Part shown: positions 1-7,865 of the stretch, in pieces | How the letters are laid out: each line of letters opens with the position of its first letter | Position numbering within the stretch: the stretch's first letter is position 1 | DNA from: an uncultured Polaribacter sp. | GTDB lineage: Bacteria; Bacteroidota; Bacteroidia; Flavobacteriales; Flavobacteriaceae | DNA length: 64,000 nucleotides | NCBI GenBank assembly: GCA_943846595.1 | Contig: OX044355.1 | Span: forward strand, 744,001 to 808,000 | Direction of reading: 5' to 3' | Notes under the pieces: model-generated | The model's input: only the letters and a program-made list of their open reading frames with translations | Databases searched by the model: none | Told to the model about the DNA's origin: nothing | Made by a program: the position numbers and the translations under genes

Positions 1-511
1 TTTTCTAAAAGGAACTACGATTAACAAAGACGCACTGGGTGCCAAAATAGAATTGACGGTAAATGGAGAAAAGCTACTTCAAGAAGTTTACGGACAAGGA
101 AGTCATGCTAGTCAAAGTTCACTAGTTGCGCATTTCGGATTGGCAGACAACACAACAATCTCCCAATTAAAAGTTATTTGGTCTTCCACAGACACCCAAA
201 TATTTACCGATTTAGTGGTTAATAAACGATACGAACTTACACAAGGAAGCACCCTTCGTTCGGAAGAAAATGAGTTTATGGATCTTTCCATGTATCCAAA
301 TCCAGTAAAAAGTGAATTGCACTTTAAGGGGATTCATGTTCCATTGCAAGTAAAAATATATTCAATTCAAGGAAAGCTTCTTGAGATTGTTTTTGTAGAC
401 CAAACAAAAACAGCAATAAATTTGGAACCGTATAAACCTGGAGTCTATATTCTTCAAGTTTTTAATGATGGCAACCAACTCCTAAAAAGTGAGTTCCTCT
501 TAAAAGAATAA
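1..511 (+). CDS. ASPIC/UnbV (CRTAC1-like) secreted protein with T9SS sorting domain, 3' end only
   Basis: The reading frame is open from base 2 and runs off the left edge, so only the C-terminus is present. Residues from about GAKIEL to FGLADNTTISQLKVIWSS match the ASPIC/UnbV module that ends FG-GAP/VCBS-type extracellular proteins. It is followed by a type IX secretion (Por) C-terminal sorting domain with the typical MYPNPVKSELHF start and the GVYILQV...K.EFLLKE end. The protein is therefore expected to be exported through the outer membrane and attached or released at the cell surface. The first in-frame ATG (53) lies inside the domain and is not the true start. The missing N-terminus would be expected to hold VCBS/FG-GAP repeats. 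Confidence 0.85.
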   Translation, partial: FLKGTTINKDALGAKIELTVNGEKLLQEVYGQGSHASQSSLVAHFGLADNTTISQLKVIWSSTDTQIFTDLVVNKRYELTQGSTLRSEENEFMDLSMYPNPVKSELHFKGIHVPLQVKIYSIQGKLLEIVFVDQTKTAINLEPYKPGVYILQVFNDGNQLLKSEFLLKE

Positions 512-543
512 AAGGCATTTCTTTAAAAACCACTTCTGTTACT

Positions 544-1038
544 TTGACGGATATAGTTAGCCTTTACGCTTCTGCGGAAGATTATGACGTTAGTTTGTCT
601 TCAGATTCAACAACTAGAATTTTTAAAATGGATGAAGGAGATCTGTATGTACAAATGACCTGGGATACAACCGATGATCTAGATATAATGCTAAATGCTG
701 CACCAGCACCGACTGCTCCGTTTATACCATCACCTTCGAATGTGTTAAATTATTCTATAAATACAACACCACTAGAATTTTTTATAATTTCAAAGGATGA
801 AACTCCCGGTGACTATGTAGTTAGTATCGTTCCTTATGAGGAATTCTCATCAACGATTAATATCGATTTTTTAATTGTAGATAGCGTCGCTGAATATAAC
901 TTTCAAGGAGCTGTTGAAAATGGTTTAGCTGCATCAGCTGGATTTTTTCTAATTTATAATACTGTCATTGAGGCAGTTTCCATCGTAAAAACAGGATTTG
1001 GAAGTTCTTTAACCTATGTAATTGAAAACAAGTTATAA
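544..1038 (+). CDS. Hypothetical 164-aa protein, possible remnant of a secreted protein
   Basis: No family is recognised with confidence. The frame is open upstream of the nominal TTG at 544 back past the stop of the preceding gene, but no ATG and no clear ribosome binding site is seen. The frame may therefore be the tail of a longer, broken gene. The middle (STTRIFKMDEGDLYVQM, then PGDYVVSIVPY) resembles the beta-sandwich of bacterial pre-peptidase C-terminal domains found in secreted proteins. There is no signal peptide and no sorting domain. It lies 32 bp after the ASPIC/UnbV gene and is followed by a good terminator. A decayed fragment is as likely as a functional gene. Confidence 0.4.
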   Translation: MTDIVSLYASAEDYDVSLSSDSTTRIFKMDEGDLYVQMTWDTTDDLDIMLNAAPAPTAPFIPSPSNVLNYSINTTPLEFFIISKDETPGDYVVSIVPYEEFSSTINIDFLIVDSVAEYNFQGAVENGLAASAGFFLIYNTVIEAVSIVKTGFGSSLTYVIENKL

Positions 1039-1064
1039 AAAAGGTATTTCTATTAAAGTAGGCT

Positions 1065-1092
1065 CTGAAATTGGATATTTCAGGGCTTTTTT
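1065..1092 (+). terminator. Rho-independent terminator
   Basis: The stem CTGAAA/TTTCAG (1065-1070 with 1078-1083) is followed by GGGC and a T run. It closes the 544-1038 reading frame and separates it from the aminotransferase gene. Confidence 0.7.
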
Positions 1093-1140
1093 ATATCATA
1101 TCAATTCTCAATATTTATTGAATTAGTAGCTGTTAATTTT

Positions 1141-1148
1141 TATATTTG
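1141..1148 (+). promoter_or_regulatory. Bacteroidota -7 box TATATTTG upstream of the aminotransferase
   Basis: The octamer is a perfect match to TAnnTTTG and lies 25 bp upstream of the ATG at 1174. Confidence 0.6.
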
Positions 1149-1173
1149 TTTAAAGTATCAAAGTCACACTATT

Positions 1174-2445
1174 ATGATAAATAAAAACATCGCTTCTCTA
1201 AAACAGTCATCTACACTTTTGATTAATGAGAAAGTAAAAGCATTAAGAACAAAGGGAAATCAAATTAGTCATTTTGGTTTTGGGCAATCTCCTTTTCCAA
1301 TACATCATTCGATTGTAAAGGCATTAAAAGAACATGCACACAATAACCATTATTTACCGGTAGCTGGTTTGGAAGCATTAAGGGAACAAATTGCTTTTTT
1401 TTTAGGGAGTTTTCAAAATATAAAAAGCCAGAAAGAATCAATTTTTATTGGTCCTGGGAGCAAGGAGTTATTGTATCAGTCCATCTTAATTTTCGAAGGG
1501 GCGTTTTTAATTCCAAAAGGAAGCTGGGTGAGTTATATTCCACAAATAGCTTCGAAAGGTGGAAAATACCATCTCATTGCTACTGATTATAAGAACGATT
1601 TTAAAATCACGGCAGCGGATTTAGATGTTTTTTTTAACAATAAAGCCACTAAAAAACAATATATATTAATATTAAATTCTCCAAACAACCCAACAGGAGC
1701 AGTCTATTCAGCGGAAGAATATAAAGCACTAGCAATTGCGTGTCGAAAATACAACCTCATTGTTTTTTCAGATGAAATTTATTCTCAAATTAACTTTTCA
1801 GCGCCATTTTCTGCAAGTATTTCAACTTTCTATCCAGAGAAAACCATTGTTTTTGGAGGTTTGAGTAAAGTATTTTCTGCTGGGGGCTATCGATTAGGGT
1901 TTATGAGGTTGCCGAGTGCTTTTGAAGGGTACCAAGATGCTTACAAAGCACTCTTTAGTGAGACCTTTAGTTGTGTTTCTTCTCCTGTTCAGTTTGCAGC
2001 ACTTACAGCTTACGAATTTGAACAAGATTTACAAAATCAGGTACGAGATTCGTCTTTTATTTTAAAGTACGTATCCGAATATATTTACAAAGAATTTTCG
2101 GATATTTCTATAGAATGTACAAAATCACAAGGCGCTTTTTATATGGTGATTGGCTTCAATCAGTTTAAAAGTCAAATTTCAAAACGAGGAATCTATACAA
2201 GTGTTGATTTGGCAACCTTTGTTTTAGAAAAATACAAAGTGGCCATGTTGCCAGGAGTAGATTTTGGTTTTGAAAAAGAGGAATTATTCTTTAGAATCGC
2301 ATTTGTAGATTTTGATGGTGAGAAAGTGATGAAAATGTATCAAAAAAGCCAAGAAATAACCCTTGATTTTCTAAAGCAATACACTCCAAATATTATAGAA
2401 GGTGTAGAAAAGATAAAGAAGTTTATTGCAGATCTTACCGATTAA
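1174..2445 (+). CDS. Pyridoxal phosphate aminotransferase, class I/II
   Basis: This is a 423-aa fold type I aminotransferase of the aspartate aminotransferase superfamily, acting in the cytosol. Visible motifs in order are the N-terminal substrate region (GFGQSPFPIH), YLPVAGLEALREQIA, the NSPNNPTG loop that contacts the cofactor, SDEIYS with the Asp that binds the pyridine nitrogen, and GGLSKVFSAGGYRLGF, where the Lys forms the Schiff base with PLP. The C-terminus RIAFVDFDG supplies the substrate carboxylate Arg. The length is normal. The substrate cannot be read from the sequence. It has its own promoter and converges with lpxH, overlapping by 4 bp. Confidence 0.88.
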   Translation: MINKNIASLKQSSTLLINEKVKALRTKGNQISHFGFGQSPFPIHHSIVKALKEHAHNNHYLPVAGLEALREQIAFFLGSFQNIKSQKESIFIGPGSKELLYQSILIFEGAFLIPKGSWVSYIPQIASKGGKYHLIATDYKNDFKITAADLDVFFNNKATKKQYILILNSPNNPTGAVYSAEEYKALAIACRKYNLIVFSDEIYSQINFSAPFSASISTFYPEKTIVFGGLSKVFSAGGYRLGFMRLPSAFEGYQDAYKALFSETFSCVSSPVQFAALTAYEFEQDLQNQVRDSSFILKYVSEYIYKEFSDISIECTKSQGAFYMVIGFNQFKSQISKRGIYTSVDLATFVLEKYKVAMLPGVDFGFEKEELFFRIAFVDFDGEKVMKMYQKSQEITLDFLKQYTPNIIEGVEKIKKFIADLTD

Positions 2446-3209
2446 TTTTTGAACTCTTTGAGGGATAATTTGCTGTCTTGAAATTCCCCATAGGTGAAAT
2501 ATGTAATCCAATCCCCTAAGTTAATGTAGGCAGAATTTTCTTGTAATTGAATATCTAAAGGGAGGTGTCTGTGCCCAAAAACAAAGTAATCGTAGTGTTG
2601 TTGGGTCAGTTTTTTCTGACAATATTGCACCAACCACTCTTTGTCTTCCCCTAAAAAGTTAGCATCTTCATCACCAGAAATCATTTTATTTTTTACGGAT
2701 AAATATTGCCCTAATTTCACCCCTATATCTGGATGTATCCATCGAAATAGCCACTGAAACAATGGAAATGTAAACACCTTTTTCATGCGTTTGTAGCCTT
2801 TGTCTTCAGGGCCTAAACCATCTCCATGACCAATTAGGAATTTTTTATTATTGATACTGACTTCTTGTGGGGAATGATATACAGGAATATTGAGTTCTTT
2901 TTCAAAATAATCTGTCATCCATAAATCATGATTTCCAACAAAAAAATAAATTGGAATTCCGCTGTCTTTTATTTCGGCCAACTTTCCCAAAACACGCACA
3001 AATCCTTTTGGAACAACAGTTTTGTACTCGAACCAGAAATCAAATAAATCACCCAATAAAAAAATCGCTTCCGCATCTTTTTTCACGACATCCAACCAAC
3101 GTAAAAACTTTTTTTCACGGACAAAGCTCGCTTCAGTAGTGGGAGCTCCTAAATGTTGATCTGATGCAAAATAAACCTTTTTGTTTGTGGATGTTGAAAT
3201 GGAAATCAT
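2442..3209 (-). CDS. lpxH: UDP-2,3-diacylglucosamine diphosphatase (LpxH-type)
   Basis: This 255-aa calcineurin-like metallophosphoesterase hydrolyses UDP-2,3-diacylglucosamine to lipid X in lipid A synthesis at the inner membrane face. The metal-binding blocks are all present: SDQHLG, GDLFDFWFEY, GNHDLW, IGHGDGLGP and FGHRHLP. The FWFEY continuation after GDLFD is typical of LpxH rather than general phosphoesterases. It lies 15 bp downstream of the S41 protease gene on the same strand, and probably follows it in an operon that starts with the deaminase. Confidence 0.88.
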   Translation of the reverse strand: MISISTSTNKKVYFASDQHLGAPTTEASFVREKKFLRWLDVVKKDAEAIFLLGDLFDFWFEYKTVVPKGFVRVLGKLAEIKDSGIPIYFFVGNHDLWMTDYFEKELNIPVYHSPQEVSINNKKFLIGHGDGLGPEDKGYKRMKKVFTFPLFQWLFRWIHPDIGVKLGQYLSVKNKMISGDEDANFLGEDKEWLVQYCQKKLTQQHYDYFVFGHRHLPLDIQLQENSAYINLGDWITYFTYGEFQDSKLSLKEFKN

Positions 3210-3224
3210 TGGTACAAAGTAACG

Positions 3225-4796
3225 TTATTCTTGCTGATTTTCCAACTCCAATACTTTCAGAATCATTTTATCATCTTTATGCTGCATTCTGTAAAACCCA
3301 ACATCTCCAAAAATTTCGTTAGCAATTGAAGATTTTAAATATTTTTGAAGGATTTTTTGTGCTTTAATCGAAGGGTTAAATTCTTTGATTTTTGCATAGA
3401 ATTCGTCATAAACGCGTGCATCTGAATCAAAATGAGTAATGAAAGTTTCTAAAGTCCATTTTTCAGCAATTTGCCTTCGATTGCGATCAACATATTCAAA
3501 GGCAAAATTCGTAATTGCAATAAAATAGAAGTTGTTCATATAAGAAGTAGTGTCAATTGGGACAAAAACATCGGGAATAATACCACCGCCACCATATACA
3601 ATTTTGCCCTTAGGAGTTGTATATTTCAAAGAGTCTACCACGGGAATGCTATCTTTGTTGGAGAGTTCTCCACTTCTCACACGTTGTTGAAAGTCAGAAG
3701 TATATGCGTCGTCTCCGTTTTTACGATATGGTTTTTGAATGGACCTTCCCGTTGGGGTGTAATACCGTGCAATTGTTAAACGTACAGCAGAACCATCTCC
3801 CAAGTCCATTTCTTGTTGTACCAGCCCTTTTCCAAAAGAACGACGCCCTACAATCGTTCCCTTGTCATTGTCTTGTAAAGCGCCTGCCAGGATTTCGGAT
3901 GCAGAAGCAGAATTTTCATCTATCAAGACATAAACGTCTCCGTTTTCAAAAATTCCATTCTCGGTTGCAAAAGATTCTGTAATTTCATTCTTGTTGTTTC
4001 TTGTAAAAACAATGCGTTTTTCATCTTCTAAAAATTCATCAACAATGCGATTCGCAATGTCAATAAACCCTCCCCCATTGCCACGTAAATCGAGGATTAA
4101 AGTAGCCATTCCTTTCCTTTTTAAAGCTTGTAAGGAAGCTCTGAATTCGCGGTAGCTATTTCTAGCAAAACGATCGAGTTTTATATACCCAAGACTGTCA
4201 TTGATCATGTAGGCCAAGTCTACACTTTTAATATTCACTTTACCACGTGTAATTGAAATGGTAAATAGACTGTCGGTCGATTTTCTATAAACTTGTAAAG
4301 CAACTTTCGTTTCCGGTTTTCCTTTTAAAAATTTTGGGACCTTCCCGGTGCTTATATTTTTACCAAACAAGGTATCTTTATCTGCCATTAAAATTCGGTC
4401 TCCCGCTTGAATCCCTGCTTTTATACTGGGGCCTCCTTTAATGGGTTGAATAACAGTAATGGAATCTTCTATCATTCGAAACTGCACACCAATTCCCACA
4501 AAATTACCTTGCATATTCTCTGTAATTGCCTGGAGGTTTTCTTTCGGAATGTAGACAGAGTGCGGGTCCAATTTATTGAGCATTTGTGCGATTGCATCGT
4601 CCAAAAGTTTGTCGGTATTTACAGTGTCTACATAGTCCCTTTGTATGTAGTTGAGCAGTTTTTTTATTTTCAATTCATTCTTCGCATTTGAAGAAAAGGA
4701 TGTAAATCCAATTGCGTTTCCGTTAAAAAAGGAACCAATTAGGATACCAAAAATTACAGCCAATGAAAAATAGATGGGTAGGTTGTTTTTATTCAT
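3225..4796 (-). CDS. S41 family carboxyl-terminal processing peptidase
   Basis: This is a 523-aa Prc/CtpA-type serine protease. An N-terminal hydrophobic segment (residues 8-25) serves as signal or anchor and places it in the periplasm. The motif DPHSVYIPKE is followed by a PDZ domain (about residues 95-170), then the LDLRGNGGG core (about 236). The catalytic dyad region is the Ser in ENSASASE near residue 298 with the Lys of SFGKGLVQ near residue 323. The family degrades or trims proteins from their C-terminus. The ATG at 4796 overlaps the end of the deaminase gene by 8 bp, which suggests translational coupling. Confidence 0.9.
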   Translation of the reverse strand: MNKNNLPIYFSLAVIFGILIGSFFNGNAIGFTSFSSNAKNELKIKKLLNYIQRDYVDTVNTDKLLDDAIAQMLNKLDPHSVYIPKENLQAITENMQGNFVGIGVQFRMIEDSITVIQPIKGGPSIKAGIQAGDRILMADKDTLFGKNISTGKVPKFLKGKPETKVALQVYRKSTDSLFTISITRGKVNIKSVDLAYMINDSLGYIKLDRFARNSYREFRASLQALKRKGMATLILDLRGNGGGFIDIANRIVDEFLEDEKRIVFTRNNKNEITESFATENGIFENGDVYVLIDENSASASEILAGALQDNDKGTIVGRRSFGKGLVQQEMDLGDGSAVRLTIARYYTPTGRSIQKPYRKNGDDAYTSDFQQRVRSGELSNKDSIPVVDSLKYTTPKGKIVYGGGGIIPDVFVPIDTTSYMNNFYFIAITNFAFEYVDRNRRQIAEKWTLETFITHFDSDARVYDEFYAKIKEFNPSIKAQKILQKYLKSSIANEIFGDVGFYRMQHKDDKMILKVLELENQQE

Positions 4797-5214
4797 AAGG
4801 TAAGTGCATCGTAGTTACCCCTGCTTTTTCTAGAAAATCTAAGCCTGCTCGGTCTCTATAGGCATTTGCATATACGACTCTTTTGATTCCGGCTTGGTGA
4901 ATGAGTTTACTGCACTGTGTGCAAGGCGAAAGGGTAATATATAATGTAGCATTTTTTGAAGATTGTGTGGAAGCGGCCACTTTTAAAAGAGCGTTCGCTT
5001 CTGCATGCAGCACTTCCCATTTGGTAAGCCCTTCGGCATCTTCACAACAATTGTCAAAACCAGTAGGTGTTCCATTGAAACCGTCAGAGATAATCATCCG
5101 ATCTTTCACAATGAGTGCTCCTACTTGTTTGCGCTTACAGTGCGAAAGTTTTCCCCACTCAAAGGCCATTTTTAGATAGGCGATATCGTATTTTAATTGC
5201 TTTTGTGCTGTCAT
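4789..5214 (-). CDS. Deoxycytidylate/cytidine deaminase family protein (ComEB-like)
   Basis: This 141-aa zinc hydrolase has the deaminase signature HAEANALL, with its zinc His and catalytic Glu, followed by LSPCTQCSKL, whose two Cys bind zinc. An additional His/Cys pattern near the N-terminus (CKRKQVGA, NCCEDAEG) fits dCMP deaminases that make dUMP for thymidylate synthesis. It is the first gene of a probable three-gene run with the S41 protease and lpxH. The annotation dCMP deaminase is likely, but the substrate is inferred. Confidence 0.85.
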   Translation of the reverse strand: MTAQKQLKYDIAYLKMAFEWGKLSHCKRKQVGALIVKDRMIISDGFNGTPTGFDNCCEDAEGLTKWEVLHAEANALLKVAASTQSSKNATLYITLSPCTQCSKLIHQAGIKRVVYANAYRDRAGLDFLEKAGVTTMHLPYE

Positions 5215-5324
5215 GGCTACGAAAGTAAAAATATTTGTAGAATAAAGGCGTTAATAAATTGACAAAATTGGATATAAAATACTGGTTTCAGATTCTTTTT
5301 CTATGAAAAGGAAGGTTTCGTATT

Positions 5325-5906
5325 TTACCAATAGATGCGCTCTAACATCATTTGGAATGAAATACCAATAACGATTGAGGATGCGACTAAAATCCAATCT
5401 CTTTTGGAAACTCTCGTGAAAAAATCTAGAAAAGTACCAAGTACTAAAATTCCGAAAACAATAATGATTTGCGAAACCTCAATCCCCAATGCAAATTCTA
5501 AGAGTGGCATTATTTTGTCTTCGCCTTTGCTTACCATCATTTTAAAATAGGTAGAAAAGCCCAATCCGTGAATGAGACCAAAAAAGAGTGCAAAGACTAA
5601 ATTGATGCTCTCTGATCCTGAAGCAGCTTTTTTTGCTCTAAAAATATTAATGCAACCGGTTATTAGAATGGTTACTGGAATTAAAAATTCAATAAGCTTA
5701 GTGGATACCTTCAAAACTCCAAAGGCAGATAAGCCCAATGTGATAGAGTGTCCAATTGTAAAAAGAGTAACTAGCCAACCTACTTTACGTTTTTGTTTGA
5801 AATTAAAAACAACGGCCAATACAATCAGAAACAAGATATGATCGAAAGCAGAAAAATCTAGGACATGGTAAAAGCCCATTTTAAAATAGAGAATAAGAGC
5901 ATCCAT
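5325..5906 (-). CDS. HupE/UreJ-family membrane protein
   Basis: This 193-aa protein has about six hydrophobic helices. It matches the HupE/UreJ-2 group through FDHILFLIVLAVVF near the N-terminus, TIGHSITLGLSAFG, and FGLIHGLGFS. The conserved His residues in these helices fit a proposed metal (nickel or cobalt) permease role at the inner membrane. No hydrogenase or urease gene is nearby, so the substrate is open. A -7 box lies upstream at 5935-5942. Confidence 0.8.
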   Translation of the reverse strand: MDALILYFKMGFYHVLDFSAFDHILFLIVLAVVFNFKQKRKVGWLVTLFTIGHSITLGLSAFGVLKVSTKLIEFLIPVTILITGCINIFRAKKAASGSESINLVFALFFGLIHGLGFSTYFKMMVSKGEDKIMPLLEFALGIEVSQIIIVFGILVLGTFLDFFTRVSKRDWILVASSIVIGISFQMMLERIYW

Positions 5907-5934
5907 TTTTGAGAATTATTTTTTAGTTGATTTT

Positions 5935-5942
5935 CAAAGATA
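5935..5942 (-). promoter_or_regulatory. -7 box TATCTTTG for the HupE/UreJ-like gene
   Basis: This is a perfect TAnnTTTG on the minus strand, 29 bp upstream of the start at 5906. Confidence 0.5.
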
Positions 5943-6007
5943 TTAAAAAGATTGTAAGAATGAACGTCCATTTTGAGTTTGTTAAAATTGCGGAGTGCAA
6001 TGTAATA

Positions 6008-7099
6008 TTAAGAAACAGGGAGTTTTAAGAATTTAAAAACGTGTGCTTTTAGTGCATCAAAAAAGGGACTTAATTTTGAGAAATAAACAAAGCCAATTAA
6101 AAAGAGCAGGGCACCAAAAATGGCCTCAGGAGCAGTCAGTTGTCTTTTTATGAAATTGTTCAAACCAAAACCTACAATTCCACCATACAATATAATGGTG
6201 TGCCACAGGTATATAAACAGTGTTTTTTGTCCTACGGATAAAAATAATTTCCATCTTTTAGAAAACCAATTTTCGAGATGTATAAAAACAACCGTAACAA
6301 TGAGTACATCTCCCAATCGATCGTAGAGCCATACGGCACCCTGTTTATAAGAAATGTATTTCAAGCCAAAAGCAATGCTAAGAAGGGCAATGCTGAGAAG
6401 GGCAATGCTGAGTGGGATGCTAGTAAATTTATTTTTTAAAGTGTGCATTACAACGCCAAAAACACCACCAAATAGCACAAAACCTGCCCAAGGAACTAAT
6501 GGGAAAATGGCATGAGGCCCTTTGAAAATATTTTGTAGCAGTTGCGGACTGTTTACAGGAAATGAGGGTTGCGTTTTTAGGGTATTATAGACGCCAAAAA
6601 GAAGGATTCCACCCAACAAGTAATATAGGAATAAAGGGATGTTTTTAATACTTCTGTAGAGCAGGTACAAACCGATCAATATTAAAATACTGACCCCAAT
6701 ACATTGCAATACATGGAAGGCGTATATGATAGGGGTATTACTGTGAAAAGTGCTGGTGAAGTATCGCAGATTAAGCTGTAGCAAATAACCCCAGAATATG
6801 AGCTCAAAGCCTCTAATGATTCCTTTTTTTACTCTTGGGTTTCGCTTTTCTGGATGGTGATTTTTCAGGAGTAAAAATACAAAAACCAGTCCCGTAACAA
6901 AAAAGAATAAAGGCGCTGTAAGTCCTTTCATAAAGTACCATGCATCAAAAAGTAGCGACCCAGAGGTTCCAGTGCTTCTTTTTAAGGAGGCCAATGCATC
7001 AAATGCTTCCAAACTAAGCCCTATAAAATGACCTTGCAACATCATTAGTATAGCAAATGCTCGCATGGCGTCTATAAAGTGTACTCTTTTTTGTTTCAT
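6008..7099 (-). CDS. Acyltransferase-like membrane protein (DUF1624 / heparan N-acetyltransferase type)
   Basis: This 363-aa polytopic protein has roughly ten hydrophobic segments. The start RVHFIDAMRAFAILMMLQGHFI and the following PLFFFVTGLVF are typical of the DUF1624/HGSNAT family, in which the N-terminal His is needed for transmembrane acetyl transfer. A low-complexity run (SIALLSIALLSIAF, about residue 230) comes from short direct repeats in the DNA near 6370-6415. The acyl acceptor is unknown. The gene stands alone and has a -7 box at 7140-7147. Confidence 0.75.
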   Translation of the reverse strand: MKQKRVHFIDAMRAFAILMMLQGHFIGLSLEAFDALASLKRSTGTSGSLLFDAWYFMKGLTAPLFFFVTGLVFVFLLLKNHHPEKRNPRVKKGIIRGFELIFWGYLLQLNLRYFTSTFHSNTPIIYAFHVLQCIGVSILILIGLYLLYRSIKNIPLFLYYLLGGILLFGVYNTLKTQPSFPVNSPQLLQNIFKGPHAIFPLVPWAGFVLFGGVFGVVMHTLKNKFTSIPLSIALLSIALLSIAFGLKYISYKQGAVWLYDRLGDVLIVTVVFIHLENWFSKRWKLFLSVGQKTLFIYLWHTIILYGGIVGFGLNNFIKRQLTAPEAIFGALLFLIGFVYFSKLSPFFDALKAHVFKFLKLPVS

Positions 7100-7139
7100 T
7101 ATAAGTAGTTGTGCATCAATGATTGTTTGTTCTAGCGCT

Positions 7140-7147
7140 CAAAGATA
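7140..7147 (-). promoter_or_regulatory. -7 box TATCTTTG for the acyltransferase gene
   Basis: This is a perfect TAnnTTTG on the minus strand, 41 bp upstream of the start at 7099. Confidence 0.5.
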
Positions 7148-7337
7148 TTCAAATGTTTTCAAGGAATTCACTTCTTATTATTATATCTAATTCCTATTAA
7201 TTTTAAAACAAACAAACAAATTGTACCAAGAGTTTCCTATATTACCAAAAATTAAATTTAAAATTAGTTCAATTCGTTGTATTCATCACGCGTTATATCT
7301 TCATTTTCAAAGAATACCTCACCATACCCTTTTTTTT

Positions 7338-7859
7338 ATGAAACAATTTTTTAAAAAACCTTTGCACTTTTCCCTTATTATGGGAGTTATTTTTTTGATT
7401 TCAGGAATCGTCGGATACTATTTTTTAGGTTTTTTTTCATCAGAACCTCAAAAGGAAACGTATTTTTCAAAAGACAAAATAGAAGTTTTTATAGCTACTG
7501 CTGAAACATACATGGGAGTCCCCAATGTTTTGGGGGGGAATGACTATGATGGGATAGACGCTTCAGGGCTGGTGTATGTGTCTTTGCTTAAGAACAACCT
7601 AAAAGGATTCCCTAGGGTTTCCGAAGAAATGTCACATTGCGGGATTAAAATTGAAGATAGCGCACTTTTAAAGCGAGGTGATTTATTGTTTTTTGCCAAA
7701 ACCTATGAAACGAGTAAAAAGATTACAACCGTAGGTATTTATCTAGGTTCCAACCAGTTTTTGCATGCCTCAAGTAAGAGAGGAGTTTCGGTAAACGCTT
7801 TAAATGACCCGTATTACTGGGCAGATAAGTTTCAATTTGGAACTCGAATTTTTAATTAA
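7338..7859 (+). CDS. NlpC/P60-like protein, catalytically inactive
   Basis: This is a 173-aa protein with one N-terminal transmembrane segment (about residues 10-31) and a periplasmic NlpC/P60 fold. The family normally cleaves peptidoglycan stem peptides with a Cys-His-polar triad. Here the catalytic Cys of the DCSGL motif is Ala75 (GIDASGLV), and the His before VGIYLG is Thr131, while the surrounding fold motifs and the later FLHAS are kept. It is therefore a pseudoenzyme, perhaps a binding or regulatory subunit. The ATG at 7338 is preferred over the upstream frame start at 7221, because the signal anchor follows it directly and the extra N-terminus is not protein-like. The active relative follows 6 bp downstream. 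Confidence 0.8.
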   Translation: MKQFFKKPLHFSLIMGVIFLISGIVGYYFLGFFSSEPQKETYFSKDKIEVFIATAETYMGVPNVLGGNDYDGIDASGLVYVSLLKNNLKGFPRVSEEMSHCGIKIEDSALLKRGDLLFFAKTYETSKKITTVGIYLGSNQFLHASSKRGVSVNALNDPYYWADKFQFGTRIFN

Positions 7860-7865
7860 CTTTTT

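Noticed and set aside
2951..3139. Plus-strand frame inside lpxH, with similar ones inside the S41, queD, crotonase, TonB and hmgA genes
   Set aside because: They are shadows on the other strand of well-supported genes.
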